DNA of 6,088 nucleotides from an uncultured Eubacteriales bacterium (GTDB lineage: Bacteria; Bacillota; Clostridia; Christensenellales; UBA1242). How positions within the stretch are numbered: position 1 is the first letter of the stretch; every line of letters begins with the position of its first letter. The notes beneath the pieces were generated by a model. The model was not told the origin of the DNA. It did not search any database and was given only the letters and a program-made list of their open reading frames with translations. The translations under genes and the position numbers were made by a program. Location: contig CATZIR010000043.1 in the NCBI GenBank assembly GCA_958420145.1, positions 1-6,088 of the forward strand, in the 5' to 3' direction. This document shows positions 4,575 to 6,088 of the stretch, in pieces.

Positions 4575-6088
4575 TTATTCAGTTCTAAGACATACAACAG
4601 GGTCTTTTTTGCTTGCGATAGTTGCAGGAATTAGTCCTGAGATGAATGTTAAGAACATACTTATTCCAATTAGTGCTAGTGCGTGCAGTGGATTTAGAAT
4701 TGCCACATTTTTGATTGCGTCAGTTAGACTATTTACAATTAGATTTATTGGAATTGTTAAGACATAACTGAGAACTATTCCTATTACGCCAGCAGTAAAG
4801 CCAATTATAATTGTCTCAGCGTTAAACACTCTCGAAACATCTTTCTTTCTTGCTCCAATCGAACGCAAAATACCAATTTCTTTGGTTCTTTCGATAACCG
4901 AAACATAAGTGATAATTCCTATCATTATGCTACTTACAACTAGTGAAACCCCTGCAAATGCAATTAAAATATAAGATACGATATTTACTATTGAATTTAG
5001 TGAAGATAGGAGCATATTAGAATTGTCGGTGTAGATGATTGTGTGTGCTGAGTTTTCTACTCCAAGTCTGTCGTTGTAATCATCAATTAGGTTTGTTACA
5101 GCCTTTTTTCCTTCAAAGTTGTTAGGGTAGAACACAATGCTTTGTGGTATGGAACTTGTTCCAATTTGTTGCATAGCGAGTTCGTATGCTTCTTCTTTGG
5201 TTAGTGAAATTTTGAATAGTTGATTTAGGTATGAATTTATTTCGGCAGTATTGTCAAAGCCTTCTTCTGGAAGCATAGATGAAAATTCTGCTATTTTGAT
5301 TACAAATGGAGTGCAGAAGTCGTATTTTGGACTATCTGTTTGACTGTCGTGAAGTTCTTTTTGCTTGGTTGCTATCAAACTTTGCTCGCAGTTTTTTCTG
5401 TAACTACTTGCAAGTTGGTTAGAATACATAACACCACTAGATAGTAGAGATAAACTAGAATCTTGTTTAGGTGCTAAAATTCTGTTTATTTTCAAGGTGG
5501 TTACAGATGTGTTATACAAATTTTCAAGTGCTGTTTGGTCGGTTTCGCTTAGTTTAGAAAAAGTGCCTTCGGTTGAATTGTAGATATAGTAGTCGTCATT
5601 AAAAATTAGTTTGAATTCTTTTGAACAGATTTCTTCATACGAGATTGCTTTGTATTGTTGAGTGTCTGGAATTTTTTCCACATTGTAGCCAAGACTTAAT
5701 AAAGTGTTTTTGCTTAGTTTGTTGCCTTTTTCCATAACGAGCGTTAGACCATAAATGTCGTCTTTGTTGTAGTCACTAGTTTTATACACTTCGTCGTATT
5801 CATTAAGTATCATTTGCTCGTCTTTGAGCGCTTCGTAAAATATTCCTTTTCCAGCACCTGTCATAATGCTAAGGCTGTTAGCGTTTTCAGTTAAAGTGTA
5901 GTTGTTGCTAGAATTTTTCATCAAAATTTTGATAGGTGTAAAGTAGTTGTATTGTATGAATTTTATATTGTTAGTGTCGTTCTGTGCAATTTCGTCTTGT
6001 TCAAACTGTTTAACTTTAGAAACAAAATCATTGCCAAGATAGTTGTAGTGACCATACTTTACATACTCACTTAGTGAACTTTCGTAAA
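4575..6088 (-). CDS. ABC transporter permease of the MacB/FtsX type, N-terminus outside window
   Basis: The minus-strand frame ends at TAA 4575-4577 and stays open to the right edge, giving at least 503 residues with the start missing. A TTG/ATG pair at 5919-5924 is not the real start: 54 further codons without a stop precede it (ending FTPIKI just before it), and no ribosome binding site is seen there. Visible residues 1 to about 360 form a large polar, Asn/Ser/Tyr/Glu-rich region, as expected for an extracytoplasmic domain. The last 140 residues are a classic FtsX (PF02687-like) domain: a helix at about 365-395, the cytoplasmic loop ERTKEIGILRSIGARKKDV (399-417), a helix at about 420-447, a helix at about 464-488, then the tail PATIASKKDPVVCLRTE. 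Such permeases act with a MacB/LolD-like ATPase in export, lipoprotein handling or mechanotransmission. In Bacillota the ATPase is often fused at the N-terminus, which would lie beyond 6088. The substrate cannot be deduced. The gene converges on the YwaF-like unit. Confidence 0.9.
   Translation of the reverse strand, partial: YESSLSEYVKYGHYNYLGNDFVSKVKQFEQDEIAQNDTNNIKFIQYNYFTPIKILMKNSSNNYTLTENANSLSIMTGAGKGIFYEALKDEQMILNEYDEVYKTSDYNKDDIYGLTLVMEKGNKLSKNTLLSLGYNVEKIPDTQQYKAISYEEICSKEFKLIFNDDYYIYNSTEGTFSKLSETDQTALENLYNTSVTTLKINRILAPKQDSSLSLLSSGVMYSNQLASSYRKNCEQSLIATKQKELHDSQTDSPKYDFCTPFVIKIAEFSSMLPEEGFDNTAEINSYLNQLFKISLTKEEAYELAMQQIGTSSIPQSIVFYPNNFEGKKAVTNLIDDYNDRLGVENSAHTIIYTDNSNMLLSSLNSIVNIVSYILIAFAGVSLVVSSIMIGIITYVSVIERTKEIGILRSIGARKKDVSRVFNAETIIIGFTAGVIGIVLSYVLTIPINLIVNSLTDAIKNVAILNPLHALALIGISMFLTFISGLIPATIASKKDPVVCLRTE

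Noticed and set aside
5919..5924. Start of the permease gene at the TTG/ATG pair
   Set aside because: The reading frame is open upstream to the window edge, there is no purine-rich ribosome binding site before it, and the permease would lack its usual N-terminal membrane anchor.
1..6088. CRISPR array, tRNA, rRNA or insertion sequence
   Set aside because: I saw no regularly spaced direct repeats, no tRNA cloverleaf or rRNA-like blocks, and no transposase motifs or paired terminal repeats.

Overview
The window is AT-rich and its genes are tightly packed, with strong AAGGAGA-type ribosome binding sites, intrinsic hairpin/T-run terminators and TGG as the tryptophan codon. No in-frame TGA was seen, so the standard code fits. 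A DUF975-type membrane protein, two YwaF/TIGR02206-type membrane proteins and a MacB/FtsX-type ABC permease point to a low-GC Gram-positive bacterium (Bacillota), probably an uncultivated gut-type lineage. A class I lysyl-tRNA synthetase is compatible with this, since some Bacillota carry one. The taxonomic call is inference.

Layout: (1) 1-159 is the C-terminal tail of a DUF975-like integral membrane protein, closed by a GAAA-loop terminator (163-186). (2) 229-1869 is a monocistronic unit for class I lysyl-tRNA synthetase: a good sigma-A-type promoter, a short leader with no room for a T-box, the gene from 292, and a 17-bp-stem terminator at 1922-1958. (3) 1959-2326 has no protein gene. Its first part (1997-2118) can fold into nested hairpins ending in a terminator-like stem plus T-run, so it is a candidate small RNA or repeat element. 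A further inverted repeat lies at 2123-2147. The rest is very AT-rich leader for the next unit. (4) 2327-4531 is a tandem pair of YwaF-like polytopic membrane proteins, 3 nt apart. The first is broken by two compensating single-base frameshifts. The second is intact, 481 aa, and looks like a double-length (internally duplicated) form of a family usually near 230 aa. (5) A symmetric terminator (4538-4566) separates this unit from a convergent minus-strand ABC transporter permease (FtsX domain at its C-terminus). That frame stays open to the right edge of the window.

The genes do not form one pathway. LysRS is housekeeping translation; the others are envelope or membrane proteins of unknown or generic function. 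The most unusual points are the frameshifted paralog beside a double-length YwaF protein, the structured intergenic region, and the divergent KMSKS-like loop of the LysRS.
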